Position numbers and translations under genes: made by a program
In this document: piece by piece, positions 17,209 through 25,940 of the stretch
How the letters are laid out: each line of letters begins with the position of its first letter
Numbering within the stretch: position 1 is the first letter of the stretch
Notes under the pieces: model-generated
Told to the model about the DNA's origin: nothing
The model's database searches: none
The model's input: only the letters and a program-made list of their open reading frames with translations
Assembly: GCA_965199765.1 (NCBI GenBank)
Contig: CBDATC010000002.1
Location: forward strand, 682,001 to 746,000
Direction: 5' to 3'
Source of the DNA: JAPOXR01 sp965199765
GTDB lineage: Bacteria; Pseudomonadota; Alphaproteobacteria; Rhodobacterales; Rhodobacteraceae
DNA length: 64,000 bases

Positions 17209-19743
17209 TCAATGACAGGCTATCGCATGTTGCGCGGCAGCAAGTCGGGCGATGGGCACCCGGAATGGTGAGCATGAAACATAGTCGAAACCTATGTCGC
17301 CGCAAAACCGGATGCTCTCTGGATCGCCGCCATGTTCACCACATATCGACAACTCCAAGCTGCCATTTGCTTTGCGCCCCCGGAGGGCCGCAGTCTGGAG
17401 CAATTCGCCCACACCCTCTTGATCCAGAGTGCGAAACGGGTCGCTGGGAAATATTCCCCTGTTAATGTAAGCGCCAATGAATCTTTGCGCATCGTCTCGG
17501 CTTAACCCAAATGCCATCTGCGTCAAATCGTTGGTGCCGAAACTCAGAAAATCGGTATTTTTTGCTAAATCGCCTGCGCGCAATGCCGCTCTTGGAGTTT
17601 CCACCATGACACCGAGTCTGTAATGGAAATCTACGCCGCTTTCCTGTCTGACCCGGTCGGCTATCCTTTCAACATGCCCGCGCACAACTTCAACCTCCCG
17701 ATTTGCTGAAACCAATGGGATCATGATCTCTGGATGCGGGTCCAGCCCCTCTCCCCGCACTGCGACAGCGGCTGAAAAAATCGCTCGTGCTTGAGTCTCA
17801 TATATTTCAGGTCTGATTATTCCGACACGAACCCCTCGCATTCCGAGCATTGGGTTAAACTCTCTCAGCTCCTCGGCGCGTTGACGGACAGCATCAATGT
17901 CCTGTCCAAACGCTTCAGCCAGCGTCTCCATCTCGTGTTCGCTGCTGGGCAAGAATTCGTGCAGCGGAGGGTCAAACAATCGGATGCATGCCGGCCTGTT
18001 TCCCATAACACGCAGCAGATTTGTCAAATCAGCAGTCTGCATCTGAACCAATTTCGACAGCACATCCTTGCGACGCTCATTAGATTTTTCAAAGAGCATC
18101 CGCCGCATTACTGCGAGCTGCGTATCTTCAAAAAACATATGCTCTGTGCGGCATAGACCAATCCCGTCCGCTTTGAATTTCAGAGCCGCCTCCACTTCTT
18201 CGACCGTGTCGGCGTTAGCTCGAACCTTAAGAACACGGAATTCATCGGCCCAAGCCAAATAAGTCTCAAAATATTCATCAAACTTGGGCTCAACGAGTTC
18301 GACCTGACCTTCAAACACTTCACCTGTCGCGCCATCAACAGTGATGCTGTCGCCCTCACTGAACTTTAACCCTCCCTGCACATGCAAAACTGTTTTGGTT
18401 CTCTCCGCTGAAATCAGAATTTCACTTGCGCCAACAACGCACGGAACACCCAGCTGCCGAGCTACCACCGCCGCGTGACTTGTGGACCCGCCGCGCCCTG
18501 TGAGCACGCCTTGAGCGATATGCATGCCGCGAAAATCCTCAGGCCCGGTTTCAGCTCGGACCAAGATGCAACGTTCACCAGAGGCTACAAATCTCTCTGC
18601 GGCTTTCGACGAAAACGCGATGACGCCTGCCGCCGCTCCGGGGCTTGCTGGGATACCCCTCGTTACCAGTTTATTGACCGAGTTAGGCTTGACCTGCGGA
18701 TGCAGCGTCTTGGCAAGGCTTCGGGCAGGCACCCGCTGCAAGGCTTCGCCTTTAGATATTACCCCATCTTTTTGCAGATCCACCGCGATTCGAATGGCAG
18801 CGGCGACAGAACGGCGTGCAGGAACAGCATCAAGCAACCAAATTTTTTTGTTGGCGTAAGCGAACTCAATCCGCTGAGGATCCTGTAACTTTATTGTGAG
18901 GTCATTAGACAGATCATTGAGCTTTTCCTCTTGGTCCGGCAACAATTCTCGACTGGGATCACTCCCGCCGCCTATGATCTGACCGTCTTTTGAATAGACA
19001 CTGAGGCTGCCCATCGGCTGAGGTCGTCCGGTGTTCTCGTCAACACTGGTGAAACTACCATGTGCGGCAATATCCCCGCCAAATGCAAAAACCATGCTCT
19101 GAAATATCAGACCAAGCCCAAATTCGTCATCACCTTGGCGTAAAGGCCCGATGTTCGACTTATTCCATCGGCGATACATTTCAACACACACATTGAATAA
19201 CTGCTCTTCTCTGCTTTCGGGAAACTCGTCTCCCGAACATGTCCGGTAGCGCGCTTTCAGAGTGTGCAGCCGCTCAATCGGGCAGTCAGTCGCGGCAAAA
19301 ACCAAATCAAACGGTTCGGGTTCCAATTTTTTCACTTCAATAGCGTAGCTGCGGACAAATTCAGCATAAATCGAATGCGCGGCCTGCTCGCCGATCTCAT
19401 CGGCCATTAAAGCGGCGCTTTCGCTGTTCAATCCAACATTCAGCGAAGCCCCCACCCTCGCAATGATTTCTCTGCTCGGACTTGCTCGGACTGCAATCAA
19501 TTCGTTTGAGTCAAATTGCGAAAGAACTTCCGAAGGCCAAGAATTTCGAGTCTTCGTCAATTGCCGAACGGAATCAATCGACATGCCGATAGATTTCGGC
19601 ACGGGAAACCCAAACGAAAGCAGCCGGTGCAAGCGTTCAGCACGCCATCCGTATTCCTTTCTAGTCAAATCGGCTCCTGTTCCGATGACCCTTAACTCAA
19701 TCGGGTTGTTCACGCCTCGCCCCACTTGCCGGAATTTCTGCAC
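17209..19743 (-). CDS. PPDK-like phosphotransferase with divergent nucleotide-binding half
   Basis: 844 residues. True PPDK (about 880) interconverts pyruvate and PEP. The central phosphohistidine domain is intact (GRGGSTSHAAVVARQLG, His423), as is the C-terminal TIM barrel: GIGLCRTEHMFF, ...LRVMGNRPACIRLFDPPLHEFLP, and catalytic Cys801 in CGEHGGDPES. The N-terminal ATP-grasp half is degenerate. The usual VRSGA..MPGMMDT region reads AVRASPSREIIARVGASLN (residues 84-102), and the FTRNPSTGE-type loop reads FTSVDENTGR. It follows glyS by 66 bp on the same strand. Start: GTG 19743 or GTG 19713. It may be a specialised PPDK or a regulatory paralogue. Confidence 0.8.
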   Translation of the reverse strand: MQKFRQVGRGVNNPIELRVIGTGADLTRKEYGWRAERLHRLLSFGFPVPKSIGMSIDSVRQLTKTRNSWPSEVLSQFDSNELIAVRASPSREIIARVGASLNVGLNSESAALMADEIGEQAAHSIYAEFVRSYAIEVKKLEPEPFDLVFAATDCPIERLHTLKARYRTCSGDEFPESREEQLFNVCVEMYRRWNKSNIGPLRQGDDEFGLGLIFQSMVFAFGGDIAAHGSFTSVDENTGRPQPMGSLSVYSKDGQIIGGGSDPSRELLPDQEEKLNDLSNDLTIKLQDPQRIEFAYANKKIWLLDAVPARRSVAAAIRIAVDLQKDGVISKGEALQRVPARSLAKTLHPQVKPNSVNKLVTRGIPASPGAAAGVIAFSSKAAERFVASGERCILVRAETGPEDFRGMHIAQGVLTGRGGSTSHAAVVARQLGVPCVVGASEILISAERTKTVLHVQGGLKFSEGDSITVDGATGEVFEGQVELVEPKFDEYFETYLAWADEFRVLKVRANADTVEEVEAALKFKADGIGLCRTEHMFFEDTQLAVMRRMLFEKSNERRKDVLSKLVQMQTADLTNLLRVMGNRPACIRLFDPPLHEFLPSSEHEMETLAEAFGQDIDAVRQRAEELREFNPMLGMRGVRVGIIRPEIYETQARAIFSAAVAVRGEGLDPHPEIMIPLVSANREVEVVRGHVERIADRVRQESGVDFHYRLGVMVETPRAALRAGDLAKNTDFLSFGTNDLTQMAFGLSRDDAQRFIGAYINRGIFPSDPFRTLDQEGVGELLQTAALRGRKANGSLELSICGEHGGDPESIRFCGDIGFDYVSCSPFRVPIARLAAAQHAIACH

Positions 19744-19809
19744 TGCAGCATAATCTGTTCATCTCCGCAAGCCAAATGCAGCACCACTGCATCGACAGCC
19801 TGTTTAGAA

Positions 19810-21921
19810 TTATTGTTCGATCTTTGAAAAGTCGGCAATAGAATGCGCAAGCATCCTAACGTTGGCAACCAGAGCCAGTCGATTAAGCCTGAGTGCCTTA
19901 TGCTCGACATTGACGTGAACCTGTTCAAAAAAACGGTCAATTGGCTGGGATAATTCGGCGATCGCTCGCATTGCGGCTTGCAGATCCTCCGACGCCGAAG
20001 CGGCGCCAATGGTTTCGGCTGCGGCATCCAATGCGGATTTCAAATGCTTCTCCGCCTCACTTTCCAATAAGCTTTGGTCAACTGTTTTGTTGGATCCCCC
20101 GACTGAACCAAATTCGGCATTGAGTATATTGTTCGCGCGGCGGTATCCGTGCAGCAACCGTTCACCCGCCTCGGTTTCAAGGATTGCGCCAAGAGCTTCA
20201 GCCCGCTGGATCAACAGCACCAGATCGTCAGCATCGGGCATGGCTGCGCTGGCAATGATGATGTCATGTCTGAATCCGTGCGTTCGCAGATGAACGGCTA
20301 GCCTCTCATGAATGAATTCAAGCGCTGAAAGGGTTACTTCCCGGCAATCTTGGCTGCGAACTCCCTTAGCGGAAACCGCGGTGTTCGCGTGCAGATCACA
20401 GGCGGCGGACAGCAAAGGCTTTAATCGCAGCCGAATCCGGTTTTCACTCACCAGCCGAATGATGCCAATTGCAGCCCGGCGCAGCGCGAATGGGTCTCTG
20501 GATCCTGTTGGAACTTCATTGATTCCAAAGAAACCCGAAAGTTGGTCGATTCTATCAGCAATCCCAACAATTGCCGTTAAATGATCTGCAGGCACCCGAT
20601 CTTCGGGTCCCGCCGGCAGATAGTGATCTTGGCAAGCCATTGCGAGTTCCTGCGGCAATCCAAGCTCTTTGGCAAAATAGCCGCCAATGACGCCTTGAAG
20701 CTCCGGAAATTCGCCTACAGTTTCTGACGTTAAATCCAGCTTGCAAAACTCTGCGGTCTGTTCTGCCAGACTTTGGTCATATCCCACCTCCTGCGCAATC
20801 AAACCGGTGAGCCGCTTCATTCTTTGCGCGCGATGTCCGATTGTGCCCAAACGGTGGTGAAAACTGATATCCTGAAGAGCGCGTTCCATTTGCTGCAAAC
20901 CATTCGGAGCATGAATTCGCCGCAGGTCATTGGCCCAAACAAATTCTGCATCTTCCAAGCGGGCTTTCATTACCAATCTATTGCCATTGAGAATTGCCTT
21001 TCCGCCGTCCGGCGCTTCTCGATTTGCAACCACAACAAAATGTGTGATCTGCCCTGTGGCCGAATGTTGTGCGGCAAGAAATTTCTGGTGGGTGCGCATT
21101 GCGGTAACGAGGATCTGCTGAGGCAGTTTCTGAAATCTGCTTTCGATCTGATCGACCATCGCCGTCGGCCACTCGACAAGCCCGGCTACTTCGGTCAGAA
21201 GATCGTCGTCCTCTTTGATTTCCAATCGCTTTTCGGCTGCCAATGCCGCTGCCTGCGACAGAATCACTCGCTTCCTTTCGTCGGTGCTGAGGATCACTTT
21301 TTCTTGGAATAGCTTGTTTTTGTAATCAGAAAATGACGAAACTTGGAACGGATCGGGGAAGAGAGACCGGTTGCCTTTCGTGAAATTTCCTGCCGACACT
21401 CCGCCCGCGCAGAATGTCAGCGGAATGCATTCGCTATCTGTGTGTATGATTGCAAGTATTGATCGCAGCGGACGAACCCAGCGAAAATTTCCAGTTCCCC
21501 ATCGCATGGATTTCGGCCAACGAAATGCGAGTATGGAGGTTGGGACCGCCTTGTTCAAAATTTCCCGAAGTGATTTCCCCGGCAATCGCGAAACAGCATA
21601 GTAAAACTCTCCTTTCGCTTCCTCCCGCACCTCCAGATCCTGGAGGTCGACACCTGCGGAACGGGCGAATCCATTCACAGCCTTATCCGGCGCACCTACC
21701 CGCGGCCCTCGGCGAGACACCGTTTGTGCTGAACTTTCGTCTGCCAGTCCCGTGATCGCGACACATAGCCGACGAGGTGTCGCATGAGCTTCTGCCGCCC
21801 CAAACCGCATACCCGAACTCTTCACAGTCTTCGTCAGCAGGTCCCGAAACTCACGGGCCGCTTGAATTTGAAATCGGGACGGAATTTCTTCGCTGTAAAG
21901 TTCTAGGAGAAAATCAGGCAT
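19810..21921 (-). CDS. glyS: Glycyl-tRNA synthetase beta subunit
   Basis: 703 residues, normal. With GlyQ it charges tRNA-Gly as an alpha2-beta2 enzyme. Seen: MPDFLLELYSEEIPSRFQ at the start, RRGPRVGAPDKAVNGFAR, FRWPKSMRWG..NFRWVRPLR, LVEWPTAMVD, and VVVANREAPDGGKAILNGN. The HD-like helical part is GVIGGYFAKELG...ACQDHYLP and a DALR-type anticodon region follows. Second to last in the same-strand series glyQ, DUF6446-like gene, glyS, ppdK-like gene; it begins 6 bp after the DUF6446-like stop. Confidence 0.97.
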   Translation of the reverse strand: MPDFLLELYSEEIPSRFQIQAAREFRDLLTKTVKSSGMRFGAAEAHATPRRLCVAITGLADESSAQTVSRRGPRVGAPDKAVNGFARSAGVDLQDLEVREEAKGEFYYAVSRLPGKSLREILNKAVPTSILAFRWPKSMRWGTGNFRWVRPLRSILAIIHTDSECIPLTFCAGGVSAGNFTKGNRSLFPDPFQVSSFSDYKNKLFQEKVILSTDERKRVILSQAAALAAEKRLEIKEDDDLLTEVAGLVEWPTAMVDQIESRFQKLPQQILVTAMRTHQKFLAAQHSATGQITHFVVVANREAPDGGKAILNGNRLVMKARLEDAEFVWANDLRRIHAPNGLQQMERALQDISFHHRLGTIGHRAQRMKRLTGLIAQEVGYDQSLAEQTAEFCKLDLTSETVGEFPELQGVIGGYFAKELGLPQELAMACQDHYLPAGPEDRVPADHLTAIVGIADRIDQLSGFFGINEVPTGSRDPFALRRAAIGIIRLVSENRIRLRLKPLLSAACDLHANTAVSAKGVRSQDCREVTLSALEFIHERLAVHLRTHGFRHDIIIASAAMPDADDLVLLIQRAEALGAILETEAGERLLHGYRRANNILNAEFGSVGGSNKTVDQSLLESEAEKHLKSALDAAAETIGAASASEDLQAAMRAIAELSQPIDRFFEQVHVNVEHKALRLNRLALVANVRMLAHSIADFSKIEQ

Positions 21922-21927
21922 AATGTC

Positions 21928-22395
21928 TTAGTTTTTCCGATTGAATTGATGCCACGCGAATCCACGGCCATCTTTGTAGAATGCTGCAACCTGATCGATA
22001 TCAGTCGCGATGTTCTGTCGAAGCAAAATTGCTTTTGCATCGCCCGTTTCCAAATCTCTGCCCAATGCCTTCGCATCGAAGCAGTCAAACCATTGGGGTC
22101 CGATCAAAGGCGTTGGATCGTCATAGGCTTCGCTAGCGGCAATAATCTGAAAATCTGATCGGACGGCTTGGAAGCATGCCCTGAATTTAAGCGGACTCGC
22201 ATTTCCTTTAATCCCGCGAATATCGACGATATTCAGAATGCTCCCGTCTTCCGGCAAAACCAGTATCGGCCCGAACCCAAGTTCTGCGCCGGCATACTCC
22301 GTGTATTGCTCGAAACGCTGCAGATACCAAAGCAAGGCTCCAGCAAGCACCACTGAAGTCCCAAGCAGGGCAACAGCGATCCGCCCCTTCTTCAC
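21928..22395 (-). CDS. DUF6446-like membrane-anchored protein
   Basis: 155 residues from a GTG at 22395 that overlaps the glyQ stop as GTGA. A longer frame upstream lies inside glyQ and is not real. One membrane segment near the N-terminus (IAVALLGTSVVLAGALLWYL), then a soluble, presumably periplasmic, domain with FRACFQAV, YDDPTPLIGPQWFDCFDA, and IGRDLETGDAKAIL-like motifs. Two Cys, in FRAC and FDCF, could form a disulfide. Small proteins of this kind sit between glyQ and glyS in many alphaproteobacteria; function unknown. The tight coupling to glyQ is clear. Confidence 0.75.
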   Translation of the reverse strand: MKKGRIAVALLGTSVVLAGALLWYLQRFEQYTEYAGAELGFGPILVLPEDGSILNIVDIRGIKGNASPLKFRACFQAVRSDFQIIAASEAYDDPTPLIGPQWFDCFDAKALGRDLETGDAKAILLRQNIATDIDQVAAFYKDGRGFAWHQFNRKN

Positions 22396-23348
22396 TGCCC
22401 GGCGCCACGGATGCTGCTGCCCTCCCAGCCTCCGTCCTCCGTAAGCAGATATGCGTCCGCGCAAAGTTTCGCGAGTGCGCGGACGCGCCCAATCAAGACC
22501 TGTCTTTCGTTCACCGCAACTAAACCACGCGCATCGAGCAGATTGAAACAATGCGACGCCTTAATGCATTGGTCATAAGCCGGCTGTGCCATTACAATCC
22601 GCCGCCCCGTTCGGTCATCGACTTCCGGTTGCTCCAAAATTCTCCTGCAGGCGGCTTCAGCATCTTCAAAGTGCCGCCGAGTTGCCTCACCATCACAAAC
22701 ATCGAAGTTCCAACGGGTATATTCGGCTTCGGCTTGGGCGAACACATCGCCATAAGTCAACGGTAATCGAGCGTCCGGTTGATTGAACGGCATCTGCATA
22801 ACGTGATCAACCGCCAGCACATACATTGCCAGCCTTTCCAGCCCGTACGTTATCTCGACTGGCACCACTGTGCATTCATGGCCGCCCACCTGTTGAAAAT
22901 AGGTGAACTGGGAAACTTCCATGCCATCACACCAAACTTCCCAGCCCAATCCAGAAGCTCCAAGGGTCGGACTTTCCCAATCATCTTCCACAAAACGGAT
23001 ATCATGCAAATCCGTATCAATGCCGACAGCCTTCAGCGAAGCCAGATATGTGTTCCGGATGTCTTGTGGCGATGGCTTAATGATGGTTTGGAACTGATAA
23101 TAGTGCTGCAATCTGTTCGGATTCTCTCCATATCGTCCGTCCACCGGCCGTCGTGACGCCTGCACATAGGCGGCGGCCCATGGTTTGGGACCCAGAGCCC
23201 GCAGTGTGGTTGCCGGATGAAATGTGCCCGCTCCGACCTCCATGTCGTATGGCTGCATCAGCGCACAACCGTTTTCGGCCCAAAAAACCTGCAAACGCAA
23301 AATTATTTCTTGAAAGCAGCGTGGCTTTCGATCGTTCCGAACAGTCAT
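22392..23348 (-). CDS. glyQ: Glycyl-tRNA synthetase alpha subunit
   Basis: 318 residues, normal. It is the catalytic class II synthetase subunit. Seen: LQVFWAENGCALMQPYDMEVGAGT split as LQVFWAENGC and QPYDMEVGAGTFHP, motif 2 at YVQASRRPVDGRYGENPNR, QHYYQFQTIIKPSP, WEVWCDGMEVSQFTYFQQ, and motif 3-like VEITYGLERLAMY. All are intact. First gene of the glyQ-glyS operon. A ~150-bp divergent region separates it from the protease-like gene. Confidence 0.97.
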   Translation of the reverse strand: MTVRNDRKPRCFQEIILRLQVFWAENGCALMQPYDMEVGAGTFHPATTLRALGPKPWAAAYVQASRRPVDGRYGENPNRLQHYYQFQTIIKPSPQDIRNTYLASLKAVGIDTDLHDIRFVEDDWESPTLGASGLGWEVWCDGMEVSQFTYFQQVGGHECTVVPVEITYGLERLAMYVLAVDHVMQMPFNQPDARLPLTYGDVFAQAEAEYTRWNFDVCDGEATRRHFEDAEAACRRILEQPEVDDRTGRRIVMAQPAYDQCIKASHCFNLLDARGLVAVNERQVLIGRVRALAKLCADAYLLTEDGGWEGSSIRGAGQ

Positions 23349-23503
23349 TGAATCTCTACATCAGCAACGTCCGCAGTCCCTATATAAGAGATAATTTCCG
23401 GTCAAACGGCGACACCACATTCACGGCCATATGCAACCAAAACTTGCAACTCGGCGAATTGAACTTTATTCAGTTCCTTTCAAAATCAAATCGGTAGAAT
23501 TTG

Positions 23504-25153
23504 ATGACGCGCTTGTTCAACTTGGCAGCCGCTTTGGCAATTAGCTTATTGTTCGCCACCGGCTCACTCGCCCAGAGCGGAAACCACTGGATCGAGATTG
23601 AACGGTTCAACGACTTCAATCAAGCCGAGAGTTCGGCTCAGGAACTGCAGAAGCGCATCGCCGGAATCACCATCGCGGAAACTCAAGACGGCAGGTACGC
23701 TGTGGTAACTGGAGGTTACACGTCAAGCGTCGCCAACCGTTTTCGCAGCAGACTTATTGATGCAGGGCTGATTTCAGCATCCAGCCGAGTGAAAGGTGAG
23801 GGACAATTTCTGCGTTTCGATGTCCGGTCACAGCGGCAGAGTTCTGTCCCACACACACCCGGAAATTTCGATAACAGCGAAAAGACAGCTCTGCAGTCTG
23901 CGTTGCAATGGTACGGCTTCTACACCGGCCCCATTGACGGACTGATCGGTGCGGGATCGAGGCGTGCCATAAGCGAATACCAAGCTTCGCAAGGGTTTGA
24001 CCCGACCGGCGGTTTGAGCAGGAAACAGTTCAACACGCTGCTCGCCGCCTACAACAGTGAAATCGAATTGGTGGGGCTTCGTAGAACCGAGCTTGAAGAA
24101 GCCGGAATCAGCGTTGAGATTCCCACTGAAATGTTCCGTTTCGCACGGATTGAAGAACCATTCATTTATTTTGAACCCAATCCGCCATACCAGCGCATTC
24201 AACTGGTACTGATCAGTATTCCTGGAAACAGGAAATCACTCGAAGCTGTATATGCATATGTGCAAGGTCTGAGCTTTGTTTCCGATGACGGAACGCAAAG
24301 CCTCACAAAACAAAAATTCTTGATCAATACCGGCAACGAACAGCTCAGGACATATGCCGATGTCCGTCTCCTCGAAAGCAGAATCAAGGGTTTCATCCTT
24401 CTCTGGCATCCAGACAATGAAGAGATCATGCTTCGCATTGCACGTGTCATTTCGGCAAGCCTGAGGGAGTCCGACGACAGAACACTCTTAATTCCCATCG
24501 AATCCGAAAGCCGCTCTCATTCAGATCCGCTCTTGAGTTTGCTTGATCTGCCAACCGCTAGGTCGCGCCATACCGGCTTCTTCGCCGACGCGCAGGGCGC
24601 TATAGTGACAAGCGGCATCAAGCGCGACGTCTGTGAGACGCTTTACCTTGTGCCCAACACCGAATTGACCATAGCTGCGGTCAGCGCAGACCAAAGCCTG
24701 GCCGTGCTTTTACCAGAAACGACACAAGCGCCATTGGCATATGCCAAACTGCGCTCGTCCGAACCGACGAAAGGCGAGCCGATTATGGTTTCGGGTTTTT
24801 CGTTCGGCGGCGAATTGGGTGGACCGACCAGAACCCGAGGATCATGGGCCGGCAGGGACCCGACAACACCGGATGCTATGCGATTTTTTGTTACAGCAAA
24901 TGTTCAAGACGGTGACATCGGCGGACCGGTATTGGATCAAACTGGAGCAGTAGCCGGAGTTTTGGCGGCGCCGAAGGATGAAACCCGCATTCTGCCAAAA
25001 GGAAATCACTCTGCTGTTTCTCAAAGAGCAATTGCCGAATTGCTAACAGAATCGGGAAGGCAGGCCACCTATTCTATTCATGCCACGAAACTTGATGACC
25101 AATATCTCGGAAGACTCGCGACCGACATGACAGTTCTCATTGAGTGCTACTGA
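23504..25153 (+). CDS. Secreted peptidoglycan-binding/trypsin-like protein lacking its catalytic Ser
   Basis: 549 residues. A signal peptide is clear (LAAALAISLLFATGSLAQ). Next comes a SPOR-like repeat (IEIERFNDFNQAESSAQEL), then a PG_binding_1 domain (ALQWYGFYTGPIDGLIGAGS). The C-terminal half is a trypsin-like fold (TGFFADAQGAIVTSGIK...CETLYLVPNTELTIAAVSAD). The place of the nucleophile reads GDIGGPVLDQTGAVAGVL, residues 470-475, with Ile where GDSGGP has Ser. Thus it is probably not a protease, more a periplasmic binding or scaffold protein. Start: ATG 23504; the frame also has a TTG one codon earlier. Divergent from glyQ. Confidence 0.8.
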   Translation: MTRLFNLAAALAISLLFATGSLAQSGNHWIEIERFNDFNQAESSAQELQKRIAGITIAETQDGRYAVVTGGYTSSVANRFRSRLIDAGLISASSRVKGEGQFLRFDVRSQRQSSVPHTPGNFDNSEKTALQSALQWYGFYTGPIDGLIGAGSRRAISEYQASQGFDPTGGLSRKQFNTLLAAYNSEIELVGLRRTELEEAGISVEIPTEMFRFARIEEPFIYFEPNPPYQRIQLVLISIPGNRKSLEAVYAYVQGLSFVSDDGTQSLTKQKFLINTGNEQLRTYADVRLLESRIKGFILLWHPDNEEIMLRIARVISASLRESDDRTLLIPIESESRSHSDPLLSLLDLPTARSRHTGFFADAQGAIVTSGIKRDVCETLYLVPNTELTIAAVSADQSLAVLLPETTQAPLAYAKLRSSEPTKGEPIMVSGFSFGGELGGPTRTRGSWAGRDPTTPDAMRFFVTANVQDGDIGGPVLDQTGAVAGVLAAPKDETRILPKGNHSAVSQRAIAELLTESGRQATYSIHATKLDDQYLGRLATDMTVLIECY

Positions 25154-25160
25154 CTGCGTT

Positions 25161-25940
25161 TCAGATGGTTTCGACATTCGCATCGACAGCAATTGATTGT
25201 CCGGTTATGTTTTTGCCAAGATCCGAGATCAAAAAAGCTGTCATGCCCGCAATATCGCTGGCTTCTACCATCCTTCGCATTGAGACCGAGGAGACAAATT
25301 TTCGTTCAATTTCTTCCGCTGTGGTTTCGAGTGATTGAGCTCTTGCCTCAATCACTCTTTGAATTCGCGGGCCGCGCACGATTCCAGGCAAAATTGCATT
25401 CACACGAATGTTGTCGGGACCAAGTTCCTTTGCAAGACATTGGGTAATGCCAATGACACCGAACTTCACAGCTGAGTAAGGTGAACGCAACGCCAAGCCA
25501 AGCTTGCCTACCACTGATGACATAGAGATGATCGAACCGCCGCCTGCCTTGCGGAGATGTCCCACGACTTCGCGGGCGCAAAGAAATTGGCCCGTTAGGC
25601 CGACATCGACGCACCTCTGCCAGTCTCCGGTCCTGACGTCTTCAATCGGTGCAGTCGGCCCCGCAATTCCTGCATTATTGACCAATGCATCAAGACCGCC
25701 GAATTCCCGCTCAATCGAAGCAAAAAAACTCTTGACGTCATCTTCAACCGCTACGTCGGCTACAGCAGCTTTGATGCCGGGAATGTGTGTTTGAGCAGCT
25801 TCGCATGCTTCTGCATCGACATCGCAGATATAAACTTGGCACTCAGCATCAGAAAGGGTGCGCGCTATCTCGTAACCAATTCCGGCCGCAGCCCCCGTCA
25901 CTGCGATCTTCTTTCCAGCAAGACCGGGCAACTTTATCAT
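25161..25940 (-). CDS. Short-chain dehydrogenase/reductase
   Basis: 259 residues, classical SDR. Seen: the NAD(P)-binding TGAAAGIGYEIA, Asp in CDVDA suggesting NAD preference, NNAGIAGP, and the active-site Ser (SMSSVVG), Tyr and Lys (YSAVKFG). The substrate cannot be told; 3-oxoacyl reductase-like or sugar/alcohol dehydrogenases are possible. Start at 25940 with GGAG seven bases upstream. Convergent with the protease-like gene, ends 7 bp apart. Confidence 0.88.
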   Translation of the reverse strand: MIKLPGLAGKKIAVTGAAAGIGYEIARTLSDAECQVYICDVDAEACEAAQTHIPGIKAAVADVAVEDDVKSFFASIEREFGGLDALVNNAGIAGPTAPIEDVRTGDWQRCVDVGLTGQFLCAREVVGHLRKAGGGSIISMSSVVGKLGLALRSPYSAVKFGVIGITQCLAKELGPDNIRVNAILPGIVRGPRIQRVIEARAQSLETTAEEIERKFVSSVSMRRMVEASDIAGMTAFLISDLGKNITGQSIAVDANVETI

